The translations under genes were made by a program, and so were the position numbers. DNA of 64,000 bases from Oleomonas cavernae (GTDB lineage Bacteria > Pseudomonadota > Alphaproteobacteria > Zavarziniales > Zavarziniaceae), in assembly GCF_003590945.1 (NCBI RefSeq), contig NZ_QYUK01000011.1, positions 3,752,909 to 3,816,908 on the forward strand. The letters are read 5' to 3'. This document shows, one piece after another, positions 37,493 through 46,854 of the stretch. The stretch's first letter is position 1. Each line of letters opens with the position of its first letter. Under the pieces are notes generated by a model. It worked only from the letters and a program-made list of their open reading frames with translations. It was not told where the DNA came from and did not search any database.

Positions 37493-38235
37493 CAGCGTGC
37501 TCCCGGGAAACTACGCGGGATGTGCTGCATCTCGGCCAGGAGATAGCCCATGTGCTCGCTGTGTTCGCCGCGCCGACCGCCGCTGCGCATCCAGGCATCG
37601 GCCGGGACGGGCAAGGTCGCCTTGGCGAGAACCGCGCCTACCGTGCCCTGCCAGGCGGCCCGCAGGCCACGGGGATCGCAGGCGACCCCGGTTGCGGCCA
37701 GTTCCAGATCGACCGCATCGGCCTCGAACATCTCGCCCGTGAAGGACCAAAGGCGGCCCAGGGCGCGCTGTATCCGGTCGCGGCTATAGGCCGTGCCGTC
37801 CCCTAAGCGAACAATCCAGGCCGAACTGTGCGAGAGGTGATAACGCGCCTCCTTGAGCGACTTGGCGGCGATCGCCGCGATCCGCGGCTCGGTCGAGGCG
37901 CACAGGGCGGTCAGCAATTCGTTGTGCCAGGCGTCAAACAGAAACTGGCGCGCCATGGTATCGGCGAAGTCGCCATTGGGCTGCTCGACCAGCAGGAGAT
38001 TGCGGAATGCCCGCTCGTCGCGCAGGAAGGCCAGGGTGTCTTCGTCACGGCCGGCACCTTCAACCTCGGCCGCCAGCGACAGCCACAGCCGCGCCTGGCC
38101 GATCAGGTCCAGCGCGATATTGGCGGTGGCGATGTCTTCTTCCAGCACCGGGCCGTGACCGGTCAGGGCGCCAAGCTGCTGCCCTAGAACCAAGGTATTG
38201 TCGCCCAGCCGCAGCAGATATTCGAAAAGTGCCAT
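37489..38235 (-). CDS. paaC: Phenylacetyl-CoA epoxidase structural subunit
   Basis: The product has 248 residues, a ferritin-like helical protein beginning MALFEYLLRLGDNTLVLGQQ with DIALDLIGQARLW-type segments (here IATANIALDLIGQARLWLSL). PaaC pairs with PaaA to stabilise the oxygenase but lacks a full diiron site. The ATG is ten bases after the paaB stop, and its end overlaps paaD. Confidence 0.94.
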   Translation of the reverse strand: MALFEYLLRLGDNTLVLGQQLGALTGHGPVLEEDIATANIALDLIGQARLWLSLAAEVEGAGRDEDTLAFLRDERAFRNLLLVEQPNGDFADTMARQFLFDAWHNELLTALCASTEPRIAAIAAKSLKEARYHLSHSSAWIVRLGDGTAYSRDRIQRALGRLWSFTGEMFEADAVDLELAATGVACDPRGLRAAWQGTVGAVLAKATLPVPADAWMRSGGRRGEHSEHMGYLLAEMQHIPRSFPGARW

Positions 38236-38244
38236 AATCTGCCC

Positions 38245-38529
38245 CTACATATGCTTCACGCCATTGGGCAGGTTATAGAAGGTCGGATGGCGATAGACCT
38301 TGGAGCGGGCAGGATCGAACAGGGCGTCCTTGTCGCCCGGCTGGCTGGCCACGATGTCGGCGGCCTTCACCACCCAGATGCTCATGCCCTCGTTACGCCG
38401 GGTGTAGACGTCGCGGGCATTGCCCAGCGCCATTTCGGCATCGACGGCGCGCAGGCTGCCGACATGCTTGTGGGCCAGGCCATGGCTGCTGCGAATGAAC
38501 ACTTCCCAAAGGGGCCACTCGGTCATCAC
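38245..38529 (-). CDS. paaB: Phenylacetyl-CoA epoxidase subunit B
   Basis: The product has 94 residues, starting [20 protein letters not shown], with the family [20 protein letters not shown] and a C-terminal [10 protein letters not shown]. PaaB is a small alpha/beta protein bridging PaaAC heterodimers in the oxygenase. Its start overlaps the paaA stop. Confidence 0.95.
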   Translation of the reverse strand: MMTEWPLWEVFIRSSHGLAHKHVGSLRAVDAEMALGNARDVYTRRNEGMSIWVVKAADIVASQPGDKDALFDPARSKVYRHPTFYNLPNGVKHM

Positions 38530-39506
38530 GCTGCATTCCTCTGCTTCATGGCATGGGCCATGGCCGCCTCGCGCACCCAGGCGCCCTTTTCCCAGGCCTC
38601 CACCCGCGTGGCCAGACGTTCACGGTTACAGGGACCGTCACCCTTGACCACCCGGTAGAACTCGTCCCAGTCGATCGGGCCGATCTCGTGGTGGCCGGTT
38701 TCCGCATTCAGGGACAGCGCCGGATCGGGAATGGTCAGCCCGATCAGGTCGGCCTGCGGCACCGTCTGGTCGATGAATTTCTGGCGCAGGTCGTCATTGC
38801 CGTGGAGCTTGATCTTCCAGGCGGCGGATTGCGCGCCGTGGACGGACTCGCCGTCGGGCGGCCCGAACATCATCACCGCCGGCCACCACCAGCGGTTCAG
38901 CGCGTCCTGCGCCATCCGCTTCTGGGCCTGCGTCCCCGCGGCCAGCTTGGCCATGATGTCGAAACCCTGGCGCTGGTGGAAACTCTCCTCCTTGCAGACG
39001 CGCACCATGGCGCGGCCATAGGGACCGTAGGAGCAGCGGCACAACGGGATCTGGTTAATGATCGCCGCCCCGTCCACCAGCCAGCCGATGGCGCCGATAT
39101 CGGCCCAGGTCAGGGTGGGATAGTTGAAGATGCTGGAATACTTGGCCTTGCCGCTGTGCAGCGCCTCGATCAGGTCATCACGCGACACGCCCAGCGTTTC
39201 TGCCGCGGCATAGAGGTAGAGACCGTGCCCGCCCTCATCCTGCACCTTGGCCAACAAGGTCGCCTTGCGTTGCAGGGAAGGCGCCCTCGTGATCCAGTTG
39301 CCTTCTGGCAGCATGCCGACGATTTCCGAATGGGCGTGCTGGGAAATCTGCCGCACCAGGGTCTTGCGATAGGTCTCGGGCATCCAGTCCTGGGGCTCGA
39401 TCCGGACGCCGGCATCGATCCGCTCCTGGAAGGCGCGCTCGTCGCCCTCGAGTTCCTGCGCGGTGCGCAACCGCTCGACGCCGGTATCGACCATCTGTGC
39501 GTACAT
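38526..39506 (-). CDS. paaA: Phenylacetyl-CoA epoxidase catalytic subunit
   Basis: The product has 326 residues, a ferritin-like diiron oxygenase: [24 protein letters not shown] and [12 protein letters not shown] supply the Glu/His ligands. It epoxidises the ring of phenylacetyl-CoA at C1-C2 using oxygen and electrons from PaaE. It starts one base after the paaZ stop. Confidence 0.96.
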   Translation of the reverse strand: MYAQMVDTGVERLRTAQELEGDERAFQERIDAGVRIEPQDWMPETYRKTLVRQISQHAHSEIVGMLPEGNWITRAPSLQRKATLLAKVQDEGGHGLYLYAAAETLGVSRDDLIEALHSGKAKYSSIFNYPTLTWADIGAIGWLVDGAAIINQIPLCRCSYGPYGRAMVRVCKEESFHQRQGFDIMAKLAAGTQAQKRMAQDALNRWWWPAVMMFGPPDGESVHGAQSAAWKIKLHGNDDLRQKFIDQTVPQADLIGLTIPDPALSLNAETGHHEIGPIDWDEFYRVVKGDGPCNRERLATRVEAWEKGAWVREAAMAHAMKQRNAA

Positions 39507-39507
39507 G

Positions 39508-41544
39508 TCAGGCCGCCTTTTCCGTCAGGGCATTGAGGGTCAGCAACTCGTAGGTGGCCACGGTCTCGGCATTCTGGTTGGTCACCTCGACGTCCCAGCG
39601 GACCTCGCCATACTGGGCATTGCGCGGCGCCTTCTGCTTCACGGTCAGGCGGACGCTGATCGAGTCGCCGGGCGAAACCGGCTTGAGGAAGCGCAGCGAA
39701 TCCAGGCCGTAGTTGGCCAGGACCGGGCCCGGCGCCGGTTCGACGAACAGGCCGGCAGCGAAGGACAGGATCAGGTAGCCGTGGGCCACCCGGCCGGGGA
39801 AGAAAGGATTGGCCTTGGCCGCCGCCTCGTCCATGTGAGCGTAGAAATTGTCGCCGGTGAAGCCGGCGAAGTGCTCGATATCCTCGAGCGTGATCGTGCG
39901 CGAAGCGGTTTGCAGCGTTTCGCCCAGGTCGATGACATCGAAGGCCCGGCGGAATGGATGCTCGTTGGCGGTTACCTGCGCGGCGCCCTTGCTCCAGGCA
40001 CCGGTCAGCCTGGCCAGCAGATTGGGCGATCCCTGCAGCGCGGTCCGCTGCATATAGGCACCCAGGCCGCGCACCCCGCCCAGTTCCTCGCCGCCACCGG
40101 CACGCCCGGGGCCGCCGTGGACCAGCCCTGGCATGGGCGAACCATGCCCGGTCGACTCGCCCGCACTGTCCCGGTCCACCAGGTGCAGGCGGCCGTGGTA
40201 GGGGGCGAGGCCGAAAGCCAGCTCGGCGGCGACCTCGACGTCATAGGTATAGATCGAGGCGACCAGACTGCCCTCGCCACGCCGGGCCAATTCGACCGCG
40301 TGGTCCAGGCCGCCATAGCCGATGATGGTGGCGGCGGGCCCGAAGGCTTCCACACTGTGGATCGCCGCCGCCTGGTCAGGACGGGTGGCGCGCAACAGCA
40401 CCGGGCCGAGGTAACCGCCCTTGGCAGCATCGGCCCCCACCGGCGAGATCGCCTCGGGGTTGCCGAAAACACGCTCGGTCTCCGGCGCCAGTTCCGCCAG
40501 CCGTTCCAGCACGTCCAGGCGCTGGCGCAGGCTGACCAGCGGCCCCATGGTCACCCCGTCCGCGCGCGGATCGCCGACGACGACCCGGGCCAGTTTCTCC
40601 GACAGGGCCTGGCCGGTCGCCTCGACCAGGGCATCGGGCACCAGGATGCGCCGCACGGCCGTGCACTTCTGGCCGGCCTTGACGGTCATCTCGCGCGCAA
40701 CCTCTTTCACGAAGAGATCGAATTCAGGGGTTCCAGGCTGGGCATCGGGGCCCAGCACCGCGGCGTTGAGCGAATCCCGCTCGGCCACGAAGCGGGTGGC
40801 ATTGACCGACACCGCGGGGTGGTCCCGCAGCAGCCGCGAGGTCCCGATCGAACCGGTGAACGAGACCACGTCCTGGCCGGTCACATGATCCAGCAGATCG
40901 CCCAGGTTGCCGCAGATCAGTTGGACCGCCCCTTCCGGCAGGATGCCAGCGGCGACAATCAGGCGGAACATGGCGTGGGTGAGATAGGCCGTCTGGGTGG
41001 CCGGCTTGACGATACAGGGCACGCCCGCCAGCAGGGCGGGAGCGAGTTTTTCCAGCATGCCCCAGCAGGGGAAATTATAGGCGTTAACATGGACAGCGAT
41101 GCCGTTCAGGCTGGTCAGGACATGGCGCCCGATGAAGCTGCCCCCCTTGGACAGGGACACCGGCGCCCCGTCGATCAGGATGCGGTCATTGGGCAGCTCG
41201 CGCCGGCCGAAACTGGAATAGGCAAAGAGCGTGGCGATACCGCCATCGATATCGATCTGCGCGTCACGCTTCGTCGCACCCGTATGGAACGACAGGTCGT
41301 AGAGCGAAGCCTTGTGCTCGGTCAGATACTGGGCCAGGCGTTTCAGCAGATCCGCGCGCTGATGGAAGGTCAGCTTGCGCAGCGTCGGGCCGCCGACCTT
41401 GCGTGCGTGCTTGGAAACGGCGGCGAAATCGACGTCGCGGCTGCTGGCAAGAGCTACCGTCGACCCGTCGATCGCGCTGCGAATTTCGGCGGCATCGCCC
41501 GGCGGCTCGATCCAGTGCTCCGCGGCATAGCTAGCAAGCTTCAT
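39508..41544 (-). CDS. paaZ: Bifunctional oxepin-CoA hydrolase / 3-oxo-5,6-dehydrosuberyl-CoA semialdehyde dehydrogenase
   Basis: The product has 678 residues with GGAGGACGAA before the ATG. Residues about 1-530 are an aldehyde dehydrogenase: the Glu in [14 protein letters not shown] is the general base, and [11 protein letters not shown] carries the nucleophilic Cys. Residues about 535-678 are a MaoC-type hot-dog hydratase ([19 protein letters not shown], then [16 protein letters not shown]). The hydratase opens the oxepin ring of 2-oxepin-CoA and the dehydrogenase oxidises the resulting aldehyde. It is the first gene of the paa operon; a PaaR-like palindrome lies 30-43 bases upstream. Confidence 0.95.
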   Translation of the reverse strand: MKLASYAAEHWIEPPGDAAEIRSAIDGSTVALASSRDVDFAAVSKHARKVGGPTLRKLTFHQRADLLKRLAQYLTEHKASLYDLSFHTGATKRDAQIDIDGGIATLFAYSSFGRRELPNDRILIDGAPVSLSKGGSFIGRHVLTSLNGIAVHVNAYNFPCWGMLEKLAPALLAGVPCIVKPATQTAYLTHAMFRLIVAAGILPEGAVQLICGNLGDLLDHVTGQDVVSFTGSIGTSRLLRDHPAVSVNATRFVAERDSLNAAVLGPDAQPGTPEFDLFVKEVAREMTVKAGQKCTAVRRILVPDALVEATGQALSEKLARVVVGDPRADGVTMGPLVSLRQRLDVLERLAELAPETERVFGNPEAISPVGADAAKGGYLGPVLLRATRPDQAAAIHSVEAFGPAATIIGYGGLDHAVELARRGEGSLVASIYTYDVEVAAELAFGLAPYHGRLHLVDRDSAGESTGHGSPMPGLVHGGPGRAGGGEELGGVRGLGAYMQRTALQGSPNLLARLTGAWSKGAAQVTANEHPFRRAFDVIDLGETLQTASRTITLEDIEHFAGFTGDNFYAHMDEAAAKANPFFPGRVAHGYLILSFAAGLFVEPAPGPVLANYGLDSLRFLKPVSPGDSISVRLTVKQKAPRNAQYGEVRWDVEVTNQNAETVATYELLTLNALTEKAA

Positions 41545-41573
41545 TTCGTCCTCCCAATTGCCGTCAATTATTA

Positions 41574-41587
41574 ATCAAACGATCGGT
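41574..41587 (-). promoter_or_regulatory. PaaR-like operator in the paaZ/paaF intergenic region
   Basis: On the minus strand ACCGATCGTTTGAT, flanked by AT-rich TAAT/AATTA, matches the ACCGATCGTTCGGT palindrome found near paaK in 11 of 14 positions. It lies 30 bases upstream of the paaZ ATG, where a repressor would block transcription. Confidence 0.65.
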
Positions 41588-41618
41588 CAGTCAATTATTA
41601 TTTTTGCCGGCGGGATTG

Positions 41619-42395
41619 CTAGCGACCGGCCCACCGTGGCGAGCGCTTCTCCTTGAAGGCCGCGATGCCCTCAGCCTTGTCGCTGGATCCCAGAACCAGG
41701 GCAAAGGCCTGCCGCTCCAGGGTGTGATGCGTGGCGTGCGGCAACTCCAACGCCGCTTTGACGCTCATCTTTGCCTGCAGCAACGCCAGCGGTGCCCGCC
41801 CGCTGATCTTCACGGCAAAAGCAAGTGCGGCAGCCAAGACCTCCGATGCAGGGACCACTTCGTTCACAAGCCCTGCGGCCCGCGCCTCGGCCGCGTCGAT
41901 CGGCTCGCCCAGGAGGACCATCCGCATTGCGCGGGCACGGCCGATCAGACGGGGAAGCGTCGCGGTTCCGCCAGCGCCGGGAATGATGCCCAGCGACGTT
42001 TCAGGTTGTCCGAACTGAGCGTCGGTCGCCGCAACGACCAGGTCGCAACACATGAGGAGTTCGTTGCCGGCCCCCAGGCACCATCCGTTGACCGCCCCGA
42101 CGATCGGCTTTCGAACCGACCGAATGGTGGCCCAGGCAGCAATTCGCGGGTCGGCGAGACCGCCCGCGGCATCCTTGGCTGCCAGCTCATCGATGTCAGC
42201 CCCGGCCGCGAAGACCTTTGGCCCGCCCGTGATCACACAGCAATGGATATCCGCCGCCGCATCAGCCGCCTCCAACGCAGCAGCCAAGGCCACAAGGAGA
42301 GGTGTCGCCAGAGCATTGCGCCGATCGGGCCGGTTCAATTGGAGCAGCCTCACACCGGGTGCCGGATCGCTATGGATGAGGAAATCCTCGGACAT
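41619..42395 (-). CDS. paaF: 2,3-dehydroadipyl-CoA hydratase (enoyl-CoA hydratase)
   Basis: The product has 258 residues from MSEDFLIHSDPAPGVRLLQL; an upstream in-frame start at 42413 lacks a better site. It is a crotonase-fold hydratase: KVFAAGADIDELA, NGWCLGAGNELLMCCDL, and FGQPETSLGIIPGAGGT with the catalytic Glu. It hydrates 2,3-dehydroadipyl-CoA to 3-hydroxyadipyl-CoA, ahead of paaH. It is divergent from paaH (88 bases apart) and upstream of paaZ on the same strand. Confidence 0.88.
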   Translation of the reverse strand: MSEDFLIHSDPAPGVRLLQLNRPDRRNALATPLLVALAAALEAADAAADIHCCVITGGPKVFAAGADIDELAAKDAAGGLADPRIAAWATIRSVRKPIVGAVNGWCLGAGNELLMCCDLVVAATDAQFGQPETSLGIIPGAGGTATLPRLIGRARAMRMVLLGEPIDAAEARAAGLVNEVVPASEVLAAALAFAVKISGRAPLALLQAKMSVKAALELPHATHHTLERQAFALVLGSSDKAEGIAAFKEKRSPRWAGR

Positions 42396-42445
42396 TGGAA
42401 ACCCCTGGCACAAAGCCCTGTCTTGCCGGCTACTGTCGTTTATTA

Positions 42446-42459
42446 TATGAACGACCGGT
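42446..42459 (-). promoter_or_regulatory. PaaR-like operator between divergent paaF and paaH
   Basis: ACCGGTCGTTCATA on the minus strand, flanked by ATTAAT, resembles the other palindromes in the window. The core GACCGGTC is perfectly symmetric. It sits centrally between the two divergent starts and could control both. Confidence 0.6.
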
Positions 42460-42483
42460 CTATTAATTCAAGGGGCAGAAAAA

Positions 42484-43953
42484 ATGAAGCAGCGGGTCGG
42501 AGTCGCCGGTGCGGGAACGATGGGCGCCGGCATCGCGCAAACAGCCGCGCAAGCCGGCTACCTGGTCATCGTTTTTGATATCGACCAAGGCTCGCTCGGC
42601 CGGGGCCGCGCCATGGTGGCGAAAAGCCTCGCCAGCCTGGTGGCCAAGGGGCACCTGTCGGCGGAACAATCCGCTGAAGTCGAGGGCAGGATCGGGTGGT
42701 CGACCGAGGTCAATGCCCTGCGCTCTGCCGACATCGTCATCGAGGCAGTCATTGAGGACCCGCGGGTAAAGCGAAGCCTGTTCGCCGCGATCGAGATGAC
42801 CGTCACCGATCATTGCATTGTCGCGACGAACACCTCCTCGCTCTCGGTCTCCAAGCTGGCGCAGGACCTGCGGTTGCCCGCCAGGTTTGCGGGCTTGCAC
42901 TTCTTCAATCCAGTCCCCGCGATGCGCCTCGTCGAGGTGATCGCCGGGACCAGCACCGATCCTGCGGTCATCGATCAGCTTTCCAATCTGGTCCGCGACT
43001 GGGGTAAGGTCGCGGTGACGGCGCGTGACGTCCCTGGGTTCATCGTGAACCGGGTTGCTCGCCCTTACTATGGGGAAGGCTTCCGCGCATTGGGCGAGGC
43101 GGCGGCCGAGGCGCCCACCATCGACGCGGCCCTGGAAGGCAGCGGCGGCTTTCGCATGGGGCCGCTCGCGCTCGCCGATCTCATCGGACAGGACATCAAC
43201 TACGCGGTCGCCTCCAGTATTTTCGAGGCCTATGGCGGGCAGACCCGATTCCGCCCCGAAACGGCGCAAGCCTCGCTGGTCGAGCTCGGGCATTTCGGGC
43301 GCAAGACCGGGTTGGGCGTCTACGATTACGCGGCCCCCCGCCCGCGACCGGCCAATCAGGATCCGGCCATCGAGGTCACGGGTATCGGCGTTTCGAATGA
43401 CCCCGGTCTGGCGGACTTGCTCATTCGAGCCATCCCCGCAAAGGTGCCGCTAGAGGTCCGGGACGATTTGCCGGCAGGCGCCCTCTCGATCGACGGCACC
43501 CTGATCTTGATGACCGATGGCCGCACAGCAGCCAGGAGAGCCGAGGCCGTCGGACGCCCCGTTGTCCTGTTCGACCTGTGCCGGGATTTCGGCGCCAGCA
43601 GCAACCTCGTATTCGCGGCCTCGCCTGACTCGTCGGACCAGGACTTGGCAAGGGCAAGCAGCCTTGCCCGCCTGACAGGCAAGGCAGCGCTCGTCATCAA
43701 GGACAGGCCCGGCATGCTGGTCCTGCGAACCTGGTCCCAATTGGCGAACGCCGCGGCGGATGCCTTGGCAGATCAAGTCGCGCACCGCGAAGGGATCGAC
43801 CAGGCGATGCAGTACGGGACCAACTATCCCGAAGGGCCCCTCGCCCTGGCCGCGCGCATTGGCCCGGCCTTTGTGTCGCAGGCCCTCGCCTACATTGCCG
43901 CGGAAACGGGAGACAGCAGGTACTCGCCATCGCCAGCAATCGCCGGCCTGTGA
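42484..43953 (+). CDS. paaH: 3-hydroxyadipyl-CoA dehydrogenase
   Basis: The product has 489 residues, of the long two-domain PaaH type. GAGTMGAGIAQTAAQAGYLV is the NAD-binding loop, and NTSSLSVSKLA with GLHFFNPVPAMRLVEVI holds the catalytic His. A first C-terminal domain (GFIVNRVARPYYGEGFRALG) is followed by a second (KDRPGMLVLRTWSQLANAAA). It oxidises 3-hydroxyadipyl-CoA to the 3-oxo form for PaaJ. It is the only plus-strand gene of the core pathway besides paaK. Confidence 0.92.
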   Translation: MKQRVGVAGAGTMGAGIAQTAAQAGYLVIVFDIDQGSLGRGRAMVAKSLASLVAKGHLSAEQSAEVEGRIGWSTEVNALRSADIVIEAVIEDPRVKRSLFAAIEMTVTDHCIVATNTSSLSVSKLAQDLRLPARFAGLHFFNPVPAMRLVEVIAGTSTDPAVIDQLSNLVRDWGKVAVTARDVPGFIVNRVARPYYGEGFRALGEAAAEAPTIDAALEGSGGFRMGPLALADLIGQDINYAVASSIFEAYGGQTRFRPETAQASLVELGHFGRKTGLGVYDYAAPRPRPANQDPAIEVTGIGVSNDPGLADLLIRAIPAKVPLEVRDDLPAGALSIDGTLILMTDGRTAARRAEAVGRPVVLFDLCRDFGASSNLVFAASPDSSDQDLARASSLARLTGKAALVIKDRPGMLVLRTWSQLANAAADALADQVAHREGIDQAMQYGTNYPEGPLALAARIGPAFVSQALAYIAAETGDSRYSPSPAIAGL

Positions 43954-43992
43954 GTCCGACACGGGCAAGGTTGCCATCGAATCGGAAAAACT

Positions 43993-44031
43993 CCGGCCCA
44001 GAACCGCGCATCCCGACGGGTTCTGGGCCGG
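43993..44031. terminator. Bidirectional-type hairpin between paaH and styC
   Basis: A perfect 13-bp stem (43993-44005 with 44019-44031, 13-base loop) lies between convergent genes. The minus-strand side is followed by a short T run (GGAGTTTTT), giving a terminator for the sty operon; the plus side lacks one. Confidence 0.75.
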
Positions 44032-44066
44032 CTGACATGGTGTGCCTTAGGGGAAGATCACCAATG

Positions 44067-44612
44067 TCAGTCGCGTCGGCTGAAGATACGCCAAGCCATG
44101 TAGAGGGTGGCCCCCATGCTGGCCACGCCGAAGGCATAGGCCGGCGCCAGCGCGATGAAACTCGCGATGCTGCCCGGGCCGAAAACATTGCTGCCGAAGG
44201 TCAGGCCGCGATTGTCCGAGAAATTGGCGAAGAAGTAGAAAATCGTGTTGGCCCAGCCGGCCCCCACCATGATCACCGCGAGCCAGTTCTGCAGCTTCCG
44301 GCCGAACCCCAGATGCGGCAGGATAAGCGCGACGGTAATGACCATCAGGGCATTCATCGGCGTGCCGCGGTGCGCCTTGGCCCAGCCCTCGGCCGTGCCG
44401 GGAATGTCGAAGGCCGTAACCGTGCCGGGGATGAACTCGAAGCCACCCATCAGCTTCATCCACAGGCCGAGGCCGGCGACCAGGCTCATGAACAGGATCA
44501 GCACGCCATGAGCGATCATGACGGACTGCAGGCGCGTGAAGGTGCCGCTGCGGGCGGGAGCCGCGCTCTGCGTTTCCACTTTTGCGGCTTCGAAAATTTC
44601 AGCTTGTGCCAT
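44067..44612 (-). CDS. styC: Styrene oxide isomerase
   Basis: The product has 181 residues and four hydrophobic segments. It matches StyC closely: LGLWMKLMGGFEFIPG, then EGWAKAHRGTPMNALMV, GWANTIFYFF and NRGLTFGSNVFGPG. Residues reported for this membrane haem enzyme (His58, Asn64, Asn99, Tyr103 in Pseudomonas SOI, as I recall) correspond to His81, Asn87, Asn122 and Tyr126 here. It isomerises styrene oxide to phenylacetaldehyde by Meinwald rearrangement. It has an extra soluble N-terminus of about 25 residues. It is the last gene of styA-ethD-styB-styC, 53 bases after styB. Confidence 0.92.
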   Translation of the reverse strand: MAQAEIFEAAKVETQSAAPARSGTFTRLQSVMIAHGVLILFMSLVAGLGLWMKLMGGFEFIPGTVTAFDIPGTAEGWAKAHRGTPMNALMVITVALILPHLGFGRKLQNWLAVIMVGAGWANTIFYFFANFSDNRGLTFGSNVFGPGSIASFIALAPAYAFGVASMGATLYMAWRIFSRRD

Positions 44613-44665
44613 TCTGCTTCCTCCGATTGTGCGGCGACCGCTTGGCGATGCCGTCGTTCTTGCGA

Positions 44666-45172
44666 TCAGCTATCCGCCCCGGGACTGAAATACTGGCTCG
44701 AATAGAACAGCAGGGGCTTGCCGCTCACGAAATCGCAATTCATAACCTGCGCCACGAACAAGGTATGGTCATGGACCTGGATGCGGCTGGTTACCTCGCA
44801 CTCGAACCAGGCGAGGCAATCGCGCAAGGTCGGCACCCGGTGGCGAAACACGAAAGCGGGGGATTCCTCACCGCGGGAGCCGGCGAAATAGGCTGAATGC
44901 TGCTGCTGCGCATGGGTGAGAACACTGACCCCGAACCAACCACCGGTGCTGATCAGCCGGTGCATGCGCCCCGCCTTCAAGGAGACCAGGATAGACGGCG
45001 GCGACAGGCTGATCGAGGTGAAACTGTTTACGGTCATGCCGTGCGGCGAGTCACCGTTGTCATCACTGCACGTAACAACAGCAATTCCGGTGGCAAAACA
45101 GGAGACCGTCTTTCGGAAGTGGACCGGGTCCACCCCGTCCATCGCTGGCGTTGCCTCGGGCACTGACATCAC
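44666..45172 (-). CDS. styB: Styrene monooxygenase flavin reductase component
   Basis: The product has 168 residues with the flavin-reductase-like fold: RKTVSCFATGIAVVTCSDDN, GMTVNSFTSISLSPPSILVS and GVSVLTHAQQQHSAYFAG. StyB reduces FAD with NADH and hands it to StyA. Its ATG overlaps the stop of the EthD-like gene (ATGA). Confidence 0.92.
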   Translation of the reverse strand: MMSVPEATPAMDGVDPVHFRKTVSCFATGIAVVTCSDDNGDSPHGMTVNSFTSISLSPPSILVSLKAGRMHRLISTGGWFGVSVLTHAQQQHSAYFAGSRGEESPAFVFRHRVPTLRDCLAWFECEVTSRIQVHDHTLFVAQVMNCDFVSGKPLLFYSSQYFSPGADS

Positions 45173-45474
45173 GCACCTCCATCGAGACCGAAATGCAGCA
45201 TGGTGGCGCCGGCGGGCGAATAGTTCGGCACGTCCCGGGCGACTTTCTTCCCGGCTTCGGACTTGAGCGCCAGGAACATCGCCGCCGCACTGTCGAAGAC
45301 CCCTTCCCAGATCAGGAAGACACTGTCGCCGGGCGACAGCATCTCCGGCCGGTAGTAGTGGTTCGAACGCAAGCCCGGCAGATCGAGCGCCAACGGCAGG
45401 TGACGCTCGACGTAGTAGGTCATGAACGCGGCCGCATCCGCCGGCTTGGGATAGAGGACCAGCAGCTTATGCAT
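45169..45474 (-). CDS. EthD-like protein inside the sty operon
   Basis: The product has 101 residues from [20 protein letters not shown]; the ATG overlaps the end of styA. It is a small ferredoxin-fold (dimeric alpha/beta barrel) EthD protein, with [20 protein letters not shown] and a [18 protein letters not shown] strand-helix. EthD proteins accompany oxygenases and some act as small decyclases or scaffolds. Its insertion between styA and styB, overlapping both, indicates a role in styrene oxidation or aldehyde handling that standard styABCD operons do not include. Confidence 0.85.
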   Translation of the reverse strand: MHKLLVLYPKPADAAAFMTYYVERHLPLALDLPGLRSNHYYRPEMLSPGDSVFLIWEGVFDSAAAMFLALKSEAGKKVARDVPNYSPAGATMLHFGLDGGA

Positions 45475-46747
45475 TTGCGCGGACCAGTTGAGGCTGGCTG
45501 CCCCGCAACGGCGCAGCGCCGTTCTGGGCACACCAGGCGCGCATCCGCTCCGGGCTGGCAAAGCAATCCCACTGGCGTTCGGGATAGTTGAAGTTGTCGG
45601 TGAACCTGTCGGCGAGCGGACGCTTCTGGCTCACCTCGCCGATATACTCGAGCAGCGAGGGCGTGCCCGCCTGCAGGTTCTGCATCATGTAGTTGGTCCA
45701 GCGGGTGGCGCCCAGGACGCGATCCTGGCGCCGAAGGTCGACATGCTCGATGAAGCGATCGTCGAACACCTCGTGCTTGACGATTTCTTCGCCCAGGATG
45801 AACGCTGCATAGGAAGCCATGTTGGCCCCCTGGCCAAGCACCGGATCGACGACGGCATGCACGTCGCCCAGGGCGACGACCAGCTTTCCGTCGTCGAGGC
45901 GCACATGGCTGTTGCGCACGGTCGGGGTTACACCGCCTTGCAGGATGTCGAGCGGGCCGTTGGCGAGATCGAATTCCTTCTCGTCGATGCGTTCGGCGCA
46001 GGTCGGATAGTGCTTGCGAAGCTTCTCGAGCAACTGGTCCAGAAAGGCGCGAGGGTTCTCGTCGTACTTGATCTTGGACAGAACCTCGAGATCGCCGCCG
46101 AAATGATTCTCGATGACGAGCGCGTTGACCAGGCCGCCGAAGGACCAGGTCGGGATCTCGATCATCTCGCCGGCACCGGGCGAGAAATACATTGTGACGG
46201 CCCGGGTGGGCGTCGGCCCGATGCCCTTGAAGAGGCCGACGCAGAGCGCGCGCTGGGGCTGACCGAAGGGGGAATGCGCCGGCTGATGCTTGAACATCTG
46301 ACCGAACGGGCCCTTGCCGGTGCAAACCACCAGCACATCGAATTTCTGGGCCAGCGTCGCCACGTCGTCGTGCCGGATCTCGGTGACCCGCAGATCACCG
46401 CCGCGATTGACGAAATCCTCCATCAGCTTGGGCTGGTAGATGCGATAGTCGACCGCGCGCGAGGGCTCTTCGAGATCACCATAGAACGTCAGCGGTTGCG
46501 GGCCGCCGATATAGTAATAGTGCCCGAAATAGCCGTATTCGTTCGAGGGCCAATGATCGACGCCAAGCTCGACTTCGCGTCGCACCGTCACGCTGTGATG
46601 AGCGACGGTGTTGAGCAGCCTCATGCCTTTGTATTCGTCGATCTGGCGGTCGGTAAAGATTGTCGCCTCGACACCATGCTTCTGCAGATACAGTGCAAGA
46701 TGGAGGCCGGCGGTCCCGGCACCAACGATTCCGACCTTTTTTGTCAT
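45467..46747 (-). CDS. styA: Styrene monooxygenase oxygenase component
   Basis: The product has 426 residues: [20 protein letters not shown] is the FAD-binding GxGxxG fold, and the StyA-type body includes [30 protein letters not shown] and [16 protein letters not shown], the latter near the flavin. StyA uses reduced FAD from StyB to epoxidise styrene to (S)-styrene oxide. It leads a four-gene operon divergent from the LysR gene. Confidence 0.95.
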   Translation of the reverse strand: MTKKVGIVGAGTAGLHLALYLQKHGVEATIFTDRQIDEYKGMRLLNTVAHHSVTVRREVELGVDHWPSNEYGYFGHYYYIGGPQPLTFYGDLEEPSRAVDYRIYQPKLMEDFVNRGGDLRVTEIRHDDVATLAQKFDVLVVCTGKGPFGQMFKHQPAHSPFGQPQRALCVGLFKGIGPTPTRAVTMYFSPGAGEMIEIPTWSFGGLVNALVIENHFGGDLEVLSKIKYDENPRAFLDQLLEKLRKHYPTCAERIDEKEFDLANGPLDILQGGVTPTVRNSHVRLDDGKLVVALGDVHAVVDPVLGQGANMASYAAFILGEEIVKHEVFDDRFIEHVDLRRQDRVLGATRWTNYMMQNLQAGTPSLLEYIGEVSQKRPLADRFTDNFNYPERQWDCFASPERMRAWCAQNGAAPLRGSQPQLVRANA

Positions 46748-46854
46748 TTGCTTCCTCCCGACGGAGCTGGTTGTGACAATTAGTTTGCCGAATGGCTATT
46801 CAATCCGGAACAGTCGATATAGATTAAAATATATTCTTGATCGGAATGAGTGCC
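46748..46854. promoter_or_regulatory. Divergent promoter region of styA and the LysR gene
   Basis: A 107-base AT-rich gap separates the divergent starts. It holds an interrupted dyad (ATTAGTTTGCC-GAATGGCTAT) of T-N11-A character suited to a LysR regulator, and an AT-rich patch near 46817-46835 in front of the LysR gene. Confidence 0.4.

Noticed and set aside
39463-41574. A 703-codon plus-strand reading
   Set aside because: It is the antisense of paaZ, whose catalytic motifs are all present on the minus strand.
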